Part shown: piece after piece, positions 16,720 to 25,572 of the stretch
Numbering within the stretch: position 1 is the first letter of the stretch
Layout: each line of letters opens with the position of its first letter
Assembly (NCBI RefSeq): GCF_004570865.1
Contig: NZ_SPQS01000019.1
Coordinates: forward strand, 1-64,000
Reading direction: 5' to 3'
DNA: 64,000 nucleotides
Source: Bradyrhizobium frederickii
GTDB lineage: Bacteria; Pseudomonadota; Alphaproteobacteria; Rhizobiales; Xanthobacteraceae
The notes under the pieces: generated by a model
Seen by the model: only the letters and a program-made list of their open reading frames with translations
Told to the model about the DNA's origin: nothing
The model's database searches: none
Program-made: the position numbers and the translations under genes

Positions 16720-18930
16720 GTGAAGTTGGGTTTGAAGTCTCGAAAAGCAAAAAAACGAAAGCAAGGCGTGCTTGCCCGGACCGGCCGATCGCCGCGCAAG
16801 CCGCGCTTCGCGTGCGCATCGCGAACCCTGTCCGAACGCGACGAAGTCTTGCGCAGTCGCGCCGAGACGGAAGCCGCGATCGCGGACGCGCGCAAATCCC
16901 ATGAGCGGCTGCGCCAGGCCATCGACATCCTGCCGCAAGGCATCGTGTTCCTCGATGCCGAAGGCCGCTACGTCCTCTGGAACAAGAAGTACGCCGAGAT
17001 CTACAGCAAGACCGCCGATCTGTTCGAGGAAGGCGCCCGTCTCGAAGACACGCTGCGCATCGGCGTTGCCCGCGGCGACTACCCGGAGGCCGTGGGCCAG
17101 GAGGAAGAGTGGATCGCCGAGCGTCTGCAAAAGCTCTATCAGCCCGGCGCGCGCCACGAGCAGAAGCTGTCGGACGGCCGCGTCATCCTGATCGACGAGC
17201 GCTTGACCGATGACGGCGGCGTGGTCGGCCTGCGCGTCGACATCACCGAGCTGAAGCAGCGCGAAGCCTCGTTCCGCCTGCTGTTCGACGGCAATCCCGT
17301 CCCGATGATCGTCTGCGCGCTGGACGACGAGCGTATCCTCGGCGTCAACGATGCCGCGGTCGCCCATTACGGTTACAGCCGTGCCGAGTTCGAGCGATTG
17401 AAGATCCGCTCCCTGCAGGCCTTCGACAGCGAGCCGCCCTGGACCGCCGACCGTTCCAGCGAGGAGCAGGCCGGCCGCACCTGGAAGCACGTCAAGGCCG
17501 ATGGCGCGCTGATCGACCTTGCGATCTATTTCCGCGAATTGACCTATGCCGACCGGCCCGCGGTGCTGCTCGCGCTGATGGACATCACCGAACGCAAGCG
17601 CGCCGAGGCGCGGCTCGCCTTCATGGCCCAGCATGACGCGCTGACCGGCCTGCCCAACCGCGCCCTGCTGCGCCAGCAGACCGACGAGATGCTGCTGCAC
17701 ACGCGGCGCAGCCCCGAGAAGGTCGCGCTGCTGATGCTGGGGCTCGACAATTTCAAGGCAGTCAACGACACGCTCGGACACGCGGTCGGCGACAAGCTGT
17801 TGCGCGGCGTCGCCAAGCGGCTGCGCTCGACGCTTCGCGAGGAGGACGCGCTGGCGCGGCTCAACTCGGACGAGTTCGCGATTGCGCAGAGCGGGCTGAT
17901 GCGACCCGAGGACGCGGTGGGGCTGGCAAAGCGCCTGCTCGAGGCCATCGCCGATCCCTATCTGCTCGACGGTCATTCCGTGGTGATCGGCGCCTCGATC
18001 GGCATCGCGATGGCGCCGGGCGATGGCGACGATTCCGAGAAGCTGCTCAAGAGCGCCGACATGGCGCTGTCGCGCGCCAAGCAGGATGCGCGCGGCAGCT
18101 TCGCCTTCTTCGAGGCCGCGTTGGATGCAAAGGCGCAGAGCCGCCGCAAGATCGAGGTCGAGCTGCGCGACGCGATCCAGAACGACGTGCTGCGTCCGTA
18201 TTATCAGCCGCTGATCGACCTCCAGAGCGGCCGCATCACCGGCTTCGAAGCGCTGGTGCGCTGGCCGCATGCCGAGCGCGGCATGGTCTCGCCGGCCGAG
18301 TTCATTCCGGTCGCCGAGGACACCGGCCTGATCAATCCGCTCGGCGGGCTGATGCTGCGCCGGGCCTGCCTCGATGCCGCGGCCTGGCCGGACGACGTCC
18401 GTATCGCCGTCAATCTGTCGCCGCTCCAGTTCCGCAGCGGCAATCTGCTCTCGATGGTGACGGAGGCGCTCAAAGCGTCCGGCTTGCCGCCGCGGCGGCT
18501 CGAGCTCGAGATCACCGAGACGCTGCTCCTGGAGAAGAGCGCGCAGGTGCTGGCGACGCTGCATGCCTTGCGCGCGTTGGGCGTGCGCATCTCGATGGAC
18601 GATTTCGGCACCGGCTATTCCAGCCTCAGCTATCTGCGTAGCTTCCCCTTCGACAAGATCAAGATCGACCAGTCCTTCGTTCGCGATTTAGGGGCCAACC
18701 GCGAGGCGCAGGCCATCATCCGCTCCATCGTCAGTCTCGGCAAAGGCTTGGGCGTCACCATCACCGCCGAAGGCGTCGAGACCGAAGCCGAGCTGAGCTG
18801 CCTGCGCGCGGAAGGCTGCCACGAAGGCCAGGGCTTTCTGTTCAGCAAGGCCCGGCCCAATATCGAGATCGTCAGCCTGCTCGCCGCACAGCGCGGCATC
18901 GACGGCGATGATGCCGCGCTGGTGGCGTGA
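16720..18930 (+). CDS. PAS-PAS-GGDEF-EAL protein with degenerate GGDEF (probable c-di-GMP phosphodiesterase)
   Basis: A 736-residue cytoplasmic protein from a GTG start at 16720 (GGGA just upstream). After a Lys/Arg-rich N terminus come two PAS domains (about 55-165 and 170-295), a GGDEF domain (about 300-460) and an EAL domain (about 470-725). The signature GGDEF reads N382-S-D-E-F, and the first metal-binding Asp is Gly (G341 in LMLGLDNFK), so cyclase activity is unlikely. The EAL half keeps FEALVRW (E510), NLSPLQF, EITET, DDFGTGYSS, KIDQSFV and TAEGVET, so it should hydrolyse c-di-GMP, perhaps with GTP binding by the dead GGDEF as an activator. PAS domains suggest redox, light or ligand control. 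Confidence 0.9.
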   Translation: MKLGLKSRKAKKRKQGVLARTGRSPRKPRFACASRTLSERDEVLRSRAETEAAIADARKSHERLRQAIDILPQGIVFLDAEGRYVLWNKKYAEIYSKTADLFEEGARLEDTLRIGVARGDYPEAVGQEEEWIAERLQKLYQPGARHEQKLSDGRVILIDERLTDDGGVVGLRVDITELKQREASFRLLFDGNPVPMIVCALDDERILGVNDAAVAHYGYSRAEFERLKIRSLQAFDSEPPWTADRSSEEQAGRTWKHVKADGALIDLAIYFRELTYADRPAVLLALMDITERKRAEARLAFMAQHDALTGLPNRALLRQQTDEMLLHTRRSPEKVALLMLGLDNFKAVNDTLGHAVGDKLLRGVAKRLRSTLREEDALARLNSDEFAIAQSGLMRPEDAVGLAKRLLEAIADPYLLDGHSVVIGASIGIAMAPGDGDDSEKLLKSADMALSRAKQDARGSFAFFEAALDAKAQSRRKIEVELRDAIQNDVLRPYYQPLIDLQSGRITGFEALVRWPHAERGMVSPAEFIPVAEDTGLINPLGGLMLRRACLDAAAWPDDVRIAVNLSPLQFRSGNLLSMVTEALKASGLPPRRLELEITETLLLEKSAQVLATLHALRALGVRISMDDFGTGYSSLSYLRSFPFDKIKIDQSFVRDLGANREAQAIIRSIVSLGKGLGVTITAEGVETEAELSCLRAEGCHEGQGFLFSKARPNIEIVSLLAAQRGIDGDDAALVA

Positions 18931-18970
18931 GCGAATGCCGACGTAAGGGATGCACCGCTCTCTCGGCGAA

Positions 18971-19083
18971 CCTCTCCCGCTTGCGGGAGAGGTCGCGCCG
19001 GAGGCGCGGGAGAGGGCTCTCTCCTCTAGGGGATTGCCCCATTGCGGAAACACCCTCTCTCCGACCCTCCCCGCAAGCGGGGC
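18971..19083. repeat. family A hairpin repeat, copy 3
   Basis: Starts with the small hairpin CCTCTCCCGCTTGCGGGAGA and ends with CCCTCCCCGCAAGCGGGG. The middle (CTCTCTCC...GGGG) is less symmetrical than in copies 1 and 2. Confidence 0.82.
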
Positions 19084-19111
19084 AATCGCATTTGAACATT
19101 CGGCGGAGGTC

Positions 19112-19194
19112 GTCATGCCCGGGCTTGTCCCGGGCATCCACGTATTTTGTGCTGCGGGGAAGGCGTGGATGGCCGGGACAAGCCCGGCCATGAC
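19112..19194. repeat. family B inverted repeat (GTCATGCCCGGG...), copy 1
   Basis: Arms GTCATGCCCGGGCTTGTCC and GGACAAGCCCGGCCATGAC, about 30 bp each including ATCCACG/CGTGGAT, around a short loop. It lies between convergent genes. Close relative of the copy at 25457. Confidence 0.88.
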
Positions 19195-19289
19195 GCTGTG
19201 GGTACTGTCGGTGCCTCCAAGCCCACACCGCATATGCGATGGCCATGCCCGCAGGCGGAGAGGGAGCGCACTGCGATTGCGGCCTTCGT

Positions 19290-20441
19290 TCAGTGCCCTT
19301 CCAGGATCCCCTTCCCCACATCCTCATAATGGCTATCCCGCGCCTGGACCTGCTGCGCGATGGCGTGCATGTCGCGAAAGCGCCGCTCGAACGGCTGGCT
19401 GCGGAAGACTGCCGTCGCGCCGGCCATGTGATAGGCGGTGTCGACCACCTTGGCCGATTGATGGATGGTCCAGGTCGCCGCCAGGCGAACCGCGCTGCGA
19501 TGCGCCGTGCTGAATTCGCCGGTGGCGGAGAGGTCGCGCCACATCGCATGCGCGGTGGCATAGAGATAGGCGCGGGCAGCGCGCCAATCGCCTTCGGTGC
19601 GGCCGATCAGGCCCTGCACCGCCCCGTTGTCGCGCATCGCGCCGGCTGACAGCGAGGGATGCTTTGCGCGCGCCAGCGCGATGGCGGCATCGAGCGTGGC
19701 GCGTGCGACCCCGAGCGAGACCGCGGCAAAGCCGAGGCTGAAGGTCGCGCCGGTGCCGATCCTGTAAAGCGGCCCCGGCTCGCGCAGCGCGGCCGGCACG
19801 TCGCGAAAGGCGGTGAAGCGCTCGGGGATGAAGAGGTCAGCCACCTCGTAGGAATCCGTGCCGGTGCCGGCAAGGCCGATCGCCTGCCACACGTCGTGCA
19901 GCGTCGCGCTCGACACGGGAAAGAGGATGGTGCGCAGCTCCGCCGATCCGTCGGCGTTCTTGCGCGGCGTGCCGTCGGCCCCGACGATGCGCACATGGGC
20001 CCCGAGCCAGCTTGCCTGCCGCGAGCCCGAGGCAAAATCCCAGCGTGCCGTGACGCGATAGCCGCCCCCGACGCTGCGCGCCTCGTGCGCGATCGCGCCC
20101 CAGGCCAGGATGCCGGGCGCCGTATTGAAGATCTCCTCCGCGGTGTCGCGGTCGAGCCAGGCCGCGATCATCGCGCAGACGCCGCACTGGCCGAGGCACC
20201 AGGCGGTCGAGGCGTCCGCCTTCGCGATCTCCTCCAGCATCCGCATGAAGATCTCGATCGGGGCCTCCGCGCCGCCGAGGCTCTGCGGCAGCAGCGCGCG
20301 ATAGAGCCCGTTCTCGATCAGCGCGGCGACGACGACCGGCGTCAGCCGCCGCGTCCGCTCGATCTCGTCCGCTTCGCGCGCGATCAGCGGCGCGACGGCG
20401 CGGGCGCGTTCGACCAGGCCAGCTCCGCCAGTTGCGTTCAT
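19290..20441 (-). CDS. acyl-CoA dehydrogenase-like flavoprotein (DszC/HsaA-type monooxygenase group)
   Basis: A 383-residue protein of the acyl-CoA dehydrogenase superfamily. It has the N-terminal helical domain (PLIAREADEIERTRRL, LPQSLGGAEAP), the middle beta domain (YRVTARWDFASGS) and the C-terminal helical bundle. The usual catalytic Glu region of acyl-CoA dehydrogenases is not recognisable, and the C terminus (DTAYHMAGATAVFRSQPFERRFRDMH) fits the group of two-component flavin monooxygenases such as DszC and HsaA. Those need a separate flavin reductase; none lies in this window. It is likely a FMNH2-dependent oxygenase of unknown substrate. Convergent with the GGDEF-EAL gene. Confidence 0.8.
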   Translation of the reverse strand: MNATGGAGLVERARAVAPLIAREADEIERTRRLTPVVVAALIENGLYRALLPQSLGGAEAPIEIFMRMLEEIAKADASTAWCLGQCGVCAMIAAWLDRDTAEEIFNTAPGILAWGAIAHEARSVGGGYRVTARWDFASGSRQASWLGAHVRIVGADGTPRKNADGSAELRTILFPVSSATLHDVWQAIGLAGTGTDSYEVADLFIPERFTAFRDVPAALREPGPLYRIGTGATFSLGFAAVSLGVARATLDAAIALARAKHPSLSAGAMRDNGAVQGLIGRTEGDWRAARAYLYATAHAMWRDLSATGEFSTAHRSAVRLAATWTIHQSAKVVDTAYHMAGATAVFRSQPFERRFRDMHAIAQQVQARDSHYEDVGKGILEGH

Positions 20442-20688
20442 GTGCGTTTCCTCGCCCCCTTCTGCCGTGAGCGGAGAGGATGCGATGGTGGGCTATTTGG
20501 CGGGGAGGATCAAGCTTGCCGGCTGCACCGTGCCGGACGCGACGCGGCAAACCCGGAATCCATCGTGCGGCGAACGAAGCGGCGGAGTGATCTCTCTGCT
20601 CGCGCCGAGCGACCGCGACTTACCTTGACCTGGACCCTGACAGCTTGGCAACGTACCCTCGGCGAGCCGACGACTGGATGAGCCGGCG

Positions 20689-21903
20689 ATGGCGACAATC
20701 GCCGGGCGGAGGAGGGAAGCACTCGCCGACCCGGCCAGACGGTCGCAGCACGAGAGGCAGCGCGCGGGCGTGAAGTGGAATGCGACCATACCGCCAGCCC
20801 TGGTGGAGCGCGATCTTCGGATCGACCTGTTTCGGGGTCTCTCGCTATGGTGGATCTTCATCAACCACATTCCGGAAAACTATCTGAACAGGTTCACGCC
20901 CAAGAACTTCGGCTTCAGTGATGCGGCGGAGATTCTCGTATTCCTGTCGGGCCTCGCATCCGGCATCGTTTACGGTGACCTGTTGCGTCGATCGGGCTTT
21001 GGGGTGACGGGCCTGCACATGTTGCGGCGCTCGCTCGAGATCTACATCGCGCAAATCATGACTGTCGTGCTGTTGCTGGCGGAAGTGTCCACCATTGCAG
21101 CATGGCAGCCCGACATGTTCGATCACGCCAATCTGGCCATCCTGCTGCAAAGGCCCTCGGAAACACTGCTTCAGGTGGTCCTGTTGCGTTACTCTCCGGT
21201 CAACCTGGACCCTCTGTTGCTGATGGTCATCCTCCACTTCGCGCTCATTCTGATCTTGCCTCTGGTGATCGGCGCGTGGAAGCTGGCTCTGACCGGTTCA
21301 ATAGCTCTCTATGCTCTCGCTCATCTGTTTGACTGGTACATCCCGGCCTTTCCAAGAGGTCAACTCTACTTCAATCCGCTGAATTGGCAATTGCTGTTCG
21401 TGATCGGCATCTTGTGGGGGGCGAACCGCGGCGATTGGCAACTCGCCATCCTGAATTCGAGGCCCCTTGCCGTTCTGGCGGCGAGCTACCTCCTGTTCTC
21501 GTTCGTGATTGCCCTGGGCTGGCGGATCCACGTCATTGAAGATTATGTGCCGGGATGGCTGTCGCGCCTGATCTATCCGATCGACAAGACCAATCTCGAC
21601 ATCCTGCGCCTGTTGCACTTCGCCGCACTCGCATTGCTGTGTTGGCGTCTGCTTCCGAGCAATGCCAGCATCTTGAAAGCCGGCGTCTTGCGCCCGTTGA
21701 TTCAATGCGGCGAATATTCGCTCGCGATCTATTGCATCAGTGTCCTGTTGTCCTTTGCAGCTCACGCAGTGCTCAACATGGGCTGGAACGGGTTGGCATC
21801 ACAGACCCTGGTCACCTTTGCGGGCCTGGCGCTGATGAGCGCCATGGCGGCTCTGCTTGCCATCATCGACCGCGGCGCACGTCTCAATCCCAGGCCATTT
21901 TAG
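20689..21903 (+). CDS. opgC: OpgC-family membrane protein (glucan succinyl/acyl modification)
   Basis: A 404-residue multi-pass membrane protein with about ten transmembrane helices. The N-terminal RDLRIDLFRGLSLWWIFI, HIPENYLN and FGFSDAAEILVFLSGLASG segments are hallmarks of OpgC proteins, which transfer substituents such as succinate to osmoregulated periplasmic glucans. In Bradyrhizobium this would act on cyclic beta-(1,3)(1,6)-glucans. The start could be the ATG at 20689 or the GTG at 20770, closer to the first conserved residue. GC content is lower than in its neighbours. No glucan synthase gene lies in the window. Confidence 0.88.
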   Translation: MATIAGRRREALADPARRSQHERQRAGVKWNATIPPALVERDLRIDLFRGLSLWWIFINHIPENYLNRFTPKNFGFSDAAEILVFLSGLASGIVYGDLLRRSGFGVTGLHMLRRSLEIYIAQIMTVVLLLAEVSTIAAWQPDMFDHANLAILLQRPSETLLQVVLLRYSPVNLDPLLLMVILHFALILILPLVIGAWKLALTGSIALYALAHLFDWYIPAFPRGQLYFNPLNWQLLFVIGILWGANRGDWQLAILNSRPLAVLAASYLLFSFVIALGWRIHVIEDYVPGWLSRLIYPIDKTNLDILRLLHFAALALLCWRLLPSNASILKAGVLRPLIQCGEYSLAIYCISVLLSFAAHAVLNMGWNGLASQTLVTFAGLALMSAMAALLAIIDRGARLNPRPF

Positions 21904-21944
21904 TGTATCGCCTCTCGTTGAGACGACGGCGGCATTCGGCGGTG

Positions 21945-23165
21945 TCAGACCGTCGCGCGGCCAAGGTCGAGCGATGGTCGTCGTCTGGTCGGAAAGCTCA
22001 GCGCCACCGCGACGGCGGCGAGCCCGATCGCGAACGAGCCGGCGTGCAGCCAGGTGTAGCGCTGGAAATTGTCGAACACGAGCCCGCCGGCCCATGGCCC
22101 GAGCGCCATGCCGAGGCTGGCGAAGGCCGATACCGCGCCGAACACCGTGCCCATGATGCGGGCGCCGAAGAACTCGCGCACAAGCACGGCATAGAGCGGC
22201 ATCACCCCGCCATAGGCGAGGCCGAACACCACCGAGAGAGCGTAGAATTCGCCGAGCTGCGCCACCGCAAGATAGGTCGCGATGCACATCGCCTGCACGA
22301 GGAGCCCGCCGACCAGCACGGGCTTTGCACCGATGCGGTCGGCCAGCGCGCCGAGCAGCAGGCGGCCGCCGAGGCCTGAGACGCCGGCGACGCTGTAGAC
22401 CGTCACCGCCGTGAGCGGGGCGATGCCACACACCATTGCGTACGACACCATGTGGAAGATCGGGCCGGAATGCGCGGCGCAGCAGGCGAAATGCGCTGCC
22501 GCGAGCGCAATGAATTGCGGCGTGCGCAGCGCCTGCGCCGCGGTCAGCTCGACCTCCGGCGCGGCGTCTGCATTCGTGTTGACTGCCGCTGCCGGCGCCG
22601 GACGCACCAGGAAGCAGGCGGGGATCAGCAGCGCCCAGGCCGCGCAGCCGATCACCAGCATGGCGGTGCGCCAGTCATAGGTCGTGATGAGCCAGCTCGC
22701 GGCCGGCGCGATCGTCACCGGCGACACGCCCATGCCGGCGGAGACCAGCGCCACGGCGAGGCTCCTGTTCTTTTCGATCCAGGCGCTCGCGAGCGCCATC
22801 ATCGGCGCATAGAAGCTGCCGGCGGCAATGCCGATCAGCACGCCGAAGCAGAGCTGGAACTGCCACAGGGTTGCCGCCTGGCTCGCCGTCACGAGGCCGA
22901 GCCCCAGCAGCAGGCTTCCCGCGAGCACCACGATGCGGGTGCCGAACCGGTCCGAGAGCGCGCCCCACAGGAAGGCGGCAAATCCCATGCAGAGGAAATC
23001 CAGCGTCGCCGCCGCCGATACCCCGGCGCGCGACCAGCCCATCGCGTCCGAGATCGGCTGCAAGAACACCGCCAGCGACAGCATCGTGCCGAACCCGACA
23101 CACGTCATCAGCGCACCCGCGGCGACCACGACCCAGCCATAGTCGAAGCGTGACGGCGTGCTCAT
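21945..23165 (-). CDS. MFS transporter (oxalate/formate antiporter-like group)
   Basis: A 406-residue inner-membrane carrier with twelve predicted transmembrane helices in two halves, separated by a cytoplasmic loop near residues 195-212 (PAPAAAVNTNADAAPEVE). The motif A-like loop is GALSDRFGTR in the first half and GALADRIGAKP in the second. The start FDYGWVVVAAGALMT resembles the OFA/monocarboxylate porter group that moves small organic acids; the substrate is not deducible. Convergent with opgC (41 bp between stops). Confidence 0.85.
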   Translation of the reverse strand: MSTPSRFDYGWVVVAAGALMTCVGFGTMLSLAVFLQPISDAMGWSRAGVSAAATLDFLCMGFAAFLWGALSDRFGTRIVVLAGSLLLGLGLVTASQAATLWQFQLCFGVLIGIAAGSFYAPMMALASAWIEKNRSLAVALVSAGMGVSPVTIAPAASWLITTYDWRTAMLVIGCAAWALLIPACFLVRPAPAAAVNTNADAAPEVELTAAQALRTPQFIALAAAHFACCAAHSGPIFHMVSYAMVCGIAPLTAVTVYSVAGVSGLGGRLLLGALADRIGAKPVLVGGLLVQAMCIATYLAVAQLGEFYALSVVFGLAYGGVMPLYAVLVREFFGARIMGTVFGAVSAFASLGMALGPWAGGLVFDNFQRYTWLHAGSFAIGLAAVAVALSFPTRRRPSLDLGRATV

Positions 23166-23354
23166 TCGTTTCCTTGGCGCTGTTGGTTTTGTTGATGGTG
23201 CGCGCGAGGATGGTGGCCCATCCGCTTCCGGAGAGCAAGGCGCGTTGGGCGCATGCTGACACCGTCCAGCCCTGATGATAGCATCCTCTCGTCACCGGCC
23301 TGCTTTGTTGTTCTCACAGACGCATCCGCAAGAACGCGTGAGGAGGCAAGTCCA

Positions 23355-24656
23355 ATGAAATGGGAAGCGCTCTGCAGGCCGCGCGGTTGCCGCAGGCTTT
23401 TCTTGTCTGTCATTGTCGCCGCCGCGGTCGCGGCACCTCCAGCCTGCGCAGACGACGGCCGCAGCTCTGCCCGCGAGCCGGGGCCGGTGTTTTCGGATAG
23501 CGGCCCGGATGCCGAGCTCTACGGCGCGGCTGAGGGCTATCCGGTCGGCACACGCGGGGGCGCCCCCCAGCTTGACAAGCTGGTCGGGGTCTACAGCCAT
23601 TTCGGCGAGCTCTACAAATCGCGCGCGATAGGTCGCGCGACGGTGCCCTGGCAATTCAAGCGCGCGCCAGAGCCGTCGATTGCCTATAGCTTCGATAGCC
23701 AGCGGCTCAGCATCGCGGACTACCTCAAGCGCAACCCGGTGACGGGACTTCTGATCGCCCGAGACGACACCATCCTGTACGAGCACTATCAATATGCGCG
23801 GACCGACCACCATCGCTTTGTCTCGCAGTCCATGGCGAAGACGCTGGTTGCCATGCTGGTCGGGATCGCGGTCTCGGAGGGGCGGATCAAGTCGATCGAC
23901 GACCTCGTCTCAACCTACGTTCCCGGCCTTGCAGGAACGGAATATGGAAACACATCGATCCGCGCCCTGCTCAACATGTCTTCGGGCGTCGAATTCTCGG
24001 AGGTCTATGACGGGAAGGACGACATCGCCCGGCTTGGGCGGGCCCTGTTCGTCGACGAGCCAAAGGACCCCGCCGCCGTCGTCGCGCAATTCAATACCCG
24101 AACCGCGCCGCCGGGCACCAAATGGCATTATGCCAGCGTTGAAACCGAGATCCTCGGCCTGGTGCTGCGCTCGGCCACGGCCACGCCGCTTGCCGACTAT
24201 CTCCATGACCGGATCTGGGAACCCATCGGCACCGAAGCGGATGCCTCGTGGGCGATCGACGGCAGCGGGCAAGAGATCGCCTTTTGCTGCTTCAACGCGA
24301 CCTTGCGCGACTATGCGCGCTTGGCCCGGTTGCTCGCACATGACGGTGCCTGGGAAGGCCGCCAATTGATCCCCCGGCAATGGCTGCTCGATGCCACGAC
24401 GGTCAGACCGGGCGATGGTCATCTCGCGCCGCGCGTGGCCACGCCCTATTTCGGCTACGGCTATCAGGTGTGGCTCCTCCCTGGCGAGCAGCGCAGATTT
24501 GCCCTGCTGGGCATCCGCGGGCAGGTCATCCTGGTCGATCCGGCTTCCAAGCTCGTCATGGTGCACACCGCGGTTCGCCAAAAGCCGTCCGAGCCGGGCG
24601 CCCTCAGGGAGCCGCTCGCGCTGTGGTTTGCCGTGCTGCAACAGCTCGGGCAATGA
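23355..24656 (+). CDS. exported serine hydrolase, class C beta-lactamase fold
   Basis: A 433-residue secreted protein. The ATG at 23355 follows AGGAGG with about 8 nt spacing. The N terminus has basic residues and a hydrophobic stretch ending AAPPACADD, a likely signal peptide; PAC could also be a weak lipobox. The catalytic S-x-x-K is S159-MAK162, and Tyr259 lies in YAS, replacing the usual YxN. The C-terminal part carries GYGYQVWLL and ALLGIRGQ, the KTG-like region. Such proteins are esterases, D-aminopeptidases or peptidases rather than beta-lactamases. Periplasmic role unknown. Confidence 0.87.
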   Translation: MKWEALCRPRGCRRLFLSVIVAAAVAAPPACADDGRSSAREPGPVFSDSGPDAELYGAAEGYPVGTRGGAPQLDKLVGVYSHFGELYKSRAIGRATVPWQFKRAPEPSIAYSFDSQRLSIADYLKRNPVTGLLIARDDTILYEHYQYARTDHHRFVSQSMAKTLVAMLVGIAVSEGRIKSIDDLVSTYVPGLAGTEYGNTSIRALLNMSSGVEFSEVYDGKDDIARLGRALFVDEPKDPAAVVAQFNTRTAPPGTKWHYASVETEILGLVLRSATATPLADYLHDRIWEPIGTEADASWAIDGSGQEIAFCCFNATLRDYARLARLLAHDGAWEGRQLIPRQWLLDATTVRPGDGHLAPRVATPYFGYGYQVWLLPGEQRRFALLGIRGQVILVDPASKLVMVHTAVRQKPSEPGALREPLALWFAVLQQLGQ

Positions 24657-24811
24657 CCTGACGGCGCCTTGAATCCCAATTATTCACGACGGCCATGTCG
24701 GCGCCGACCGGGTTCGATCGTCCTTGGATTACAATTCCCGGACGTGCCGCGGATGGCCCGGCAACGGGATGTCGTCACATCGACTGCAAGACTTGAACTG
24801 GAGCAATGCCC

Positions 24812-25225
24812 ATGAGGATCACCGTCGAAACCAGCGTCGCAGCCCCCATCGATCAGGTCTGGCAGGCCTATACGACGCCTGCCGACATCGTGAAGTGGAA
24901 TGCGGCGTCCGACGACTGGCACACGACCAAGGCGACGGTCGACCTGCGGGAAGGCGGCGCCTTCTCGTCGCGGATGGAAGCCAAGGACGGCAGCATGGGC
25001 TTCGACTTCGCCGGCACCTACACCAGGATCGTGGAGCACAAGCGGATCGAATATGCGTTCGGCGACCGCAAGGCCGAGGTCGAGTTCGTGCCGGCGGCGA
25101 ACGGCATTGTCGTCCGCGTCGTGTTCGATAGCGAAACGACGCACTCGGTCGAGCAGCAGCGGGGTGGCTGGCAGGCGATCCTCGACAATTTCGCACTGTA
25201 CGTCGAGGCGAAGCGGAAGCTGTGA
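24812..25225 (+). CDS. SRPBCC / AHSA1-like protein
   Basis: A 137-residue START/Bet v1-fold protein of the AHSA1 (activator of Hsp90 homologue) class. Signatures are TVETSVAAPIDQVWQAYTTP, the VKWNAASDDWHTT loop, and the C-terminal helix GWQAILDNFALYVEAK. The ATG at 24812 has GGAG 8 nt upstream, which favours it over an ATG at 24806. The fold makes a hydrophobic ligand pocket; the ligand is unknown. It stands alone between a serine hydrolase gene and lepA. Confidence 0.87.
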   Translation: MRITVETSVAAPIDQVWQAYTTPADIVKWNAASDDWHTTKATVDLREGGAFSSRMEAKDGSMGFDFAGTYTRIVEHKRIEYAFGDRKAEVEFVPAANGIVVRVVFDSETTHSVEQQRGGWQAILDNFALYVEAKRKL

Positions 25226-25357
25226 TCGATCGGGAACAGGCGCGCTGACGGACGCCTGCATCAAACCCGCTGCGATGCTGCCATCATCCCCCTGTTTTGC
25301 CCGACCGAGCAAACGGATTTCGTGAAATCGAAAAAGCGCAATGCCGCCAAGGGGGCG

Positions 25358-25388
25358 GCTACTGTGCATGGGGTTGTTTTCGCGTTTT
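25358..25388. repeat. 31-bp dispersed repeat, copy 1
   Basis: Identical over 31 bp to 55699-55729; it begins GCTACTGTGCATGGGG and ends in CGCGTTTT, and here runs on to a T6 tract. It has no internal hairpin. Sequence outside the 31 bp differs between copies. Confidence 0.85.
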
Positions 25389-25456
25389 TTGCCGGGCCCC
25401 AATCGTTCGGGCCGAACTACTGATCCAGCCGCGAAATCTGGTCTCGCTTCTCCGCC

Positions 25457-25536
25457 GTCATGGCCGGGCTTGACCCGGCCATCCACGTCTTCACCGCGCC
25501 AAGAACGTGGATGCCCGGGACGAGCCCGGGCATGAC
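25457..25536. repeat. family B inverted repeat, copy 2
   Basis: Arms GTCATGGCCGGGCTTGACC and GGGACGAGCCCGGGCATGAC with inner ATCCACGT/ACGTGGAT. It begins 37 bp beyond the lepA stop and may end both convergent transcripts. Confidence 0.88.
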
Positions 25537-25572
25537 GGTGGTTGATATCGGCGGCTCAGCTTGGGAGGTCGC

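Larger units (their letters stand above)
18931..19289. other. 359-bp intergenic region made largely of two hairpin repeats
   Basis: Contains a family A element (18971-19083) and a family B element (19112-19194), then about 95 bp to the stop of the next gene on the opposite strand. The flanking genes are convergent; no gene is present. Confidence 0.75.
25226..25572. other. 347-bp convergent intergenic region with repeats
   Basis: Lies between the SRPBCC gene and the lepA stop, both read toward it. It holds a 31-bp sequence (25358-25388) repeated exactly at 55699, and a family B hairpin (25457-25536). No gene is supported. Confidence 0.75.
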
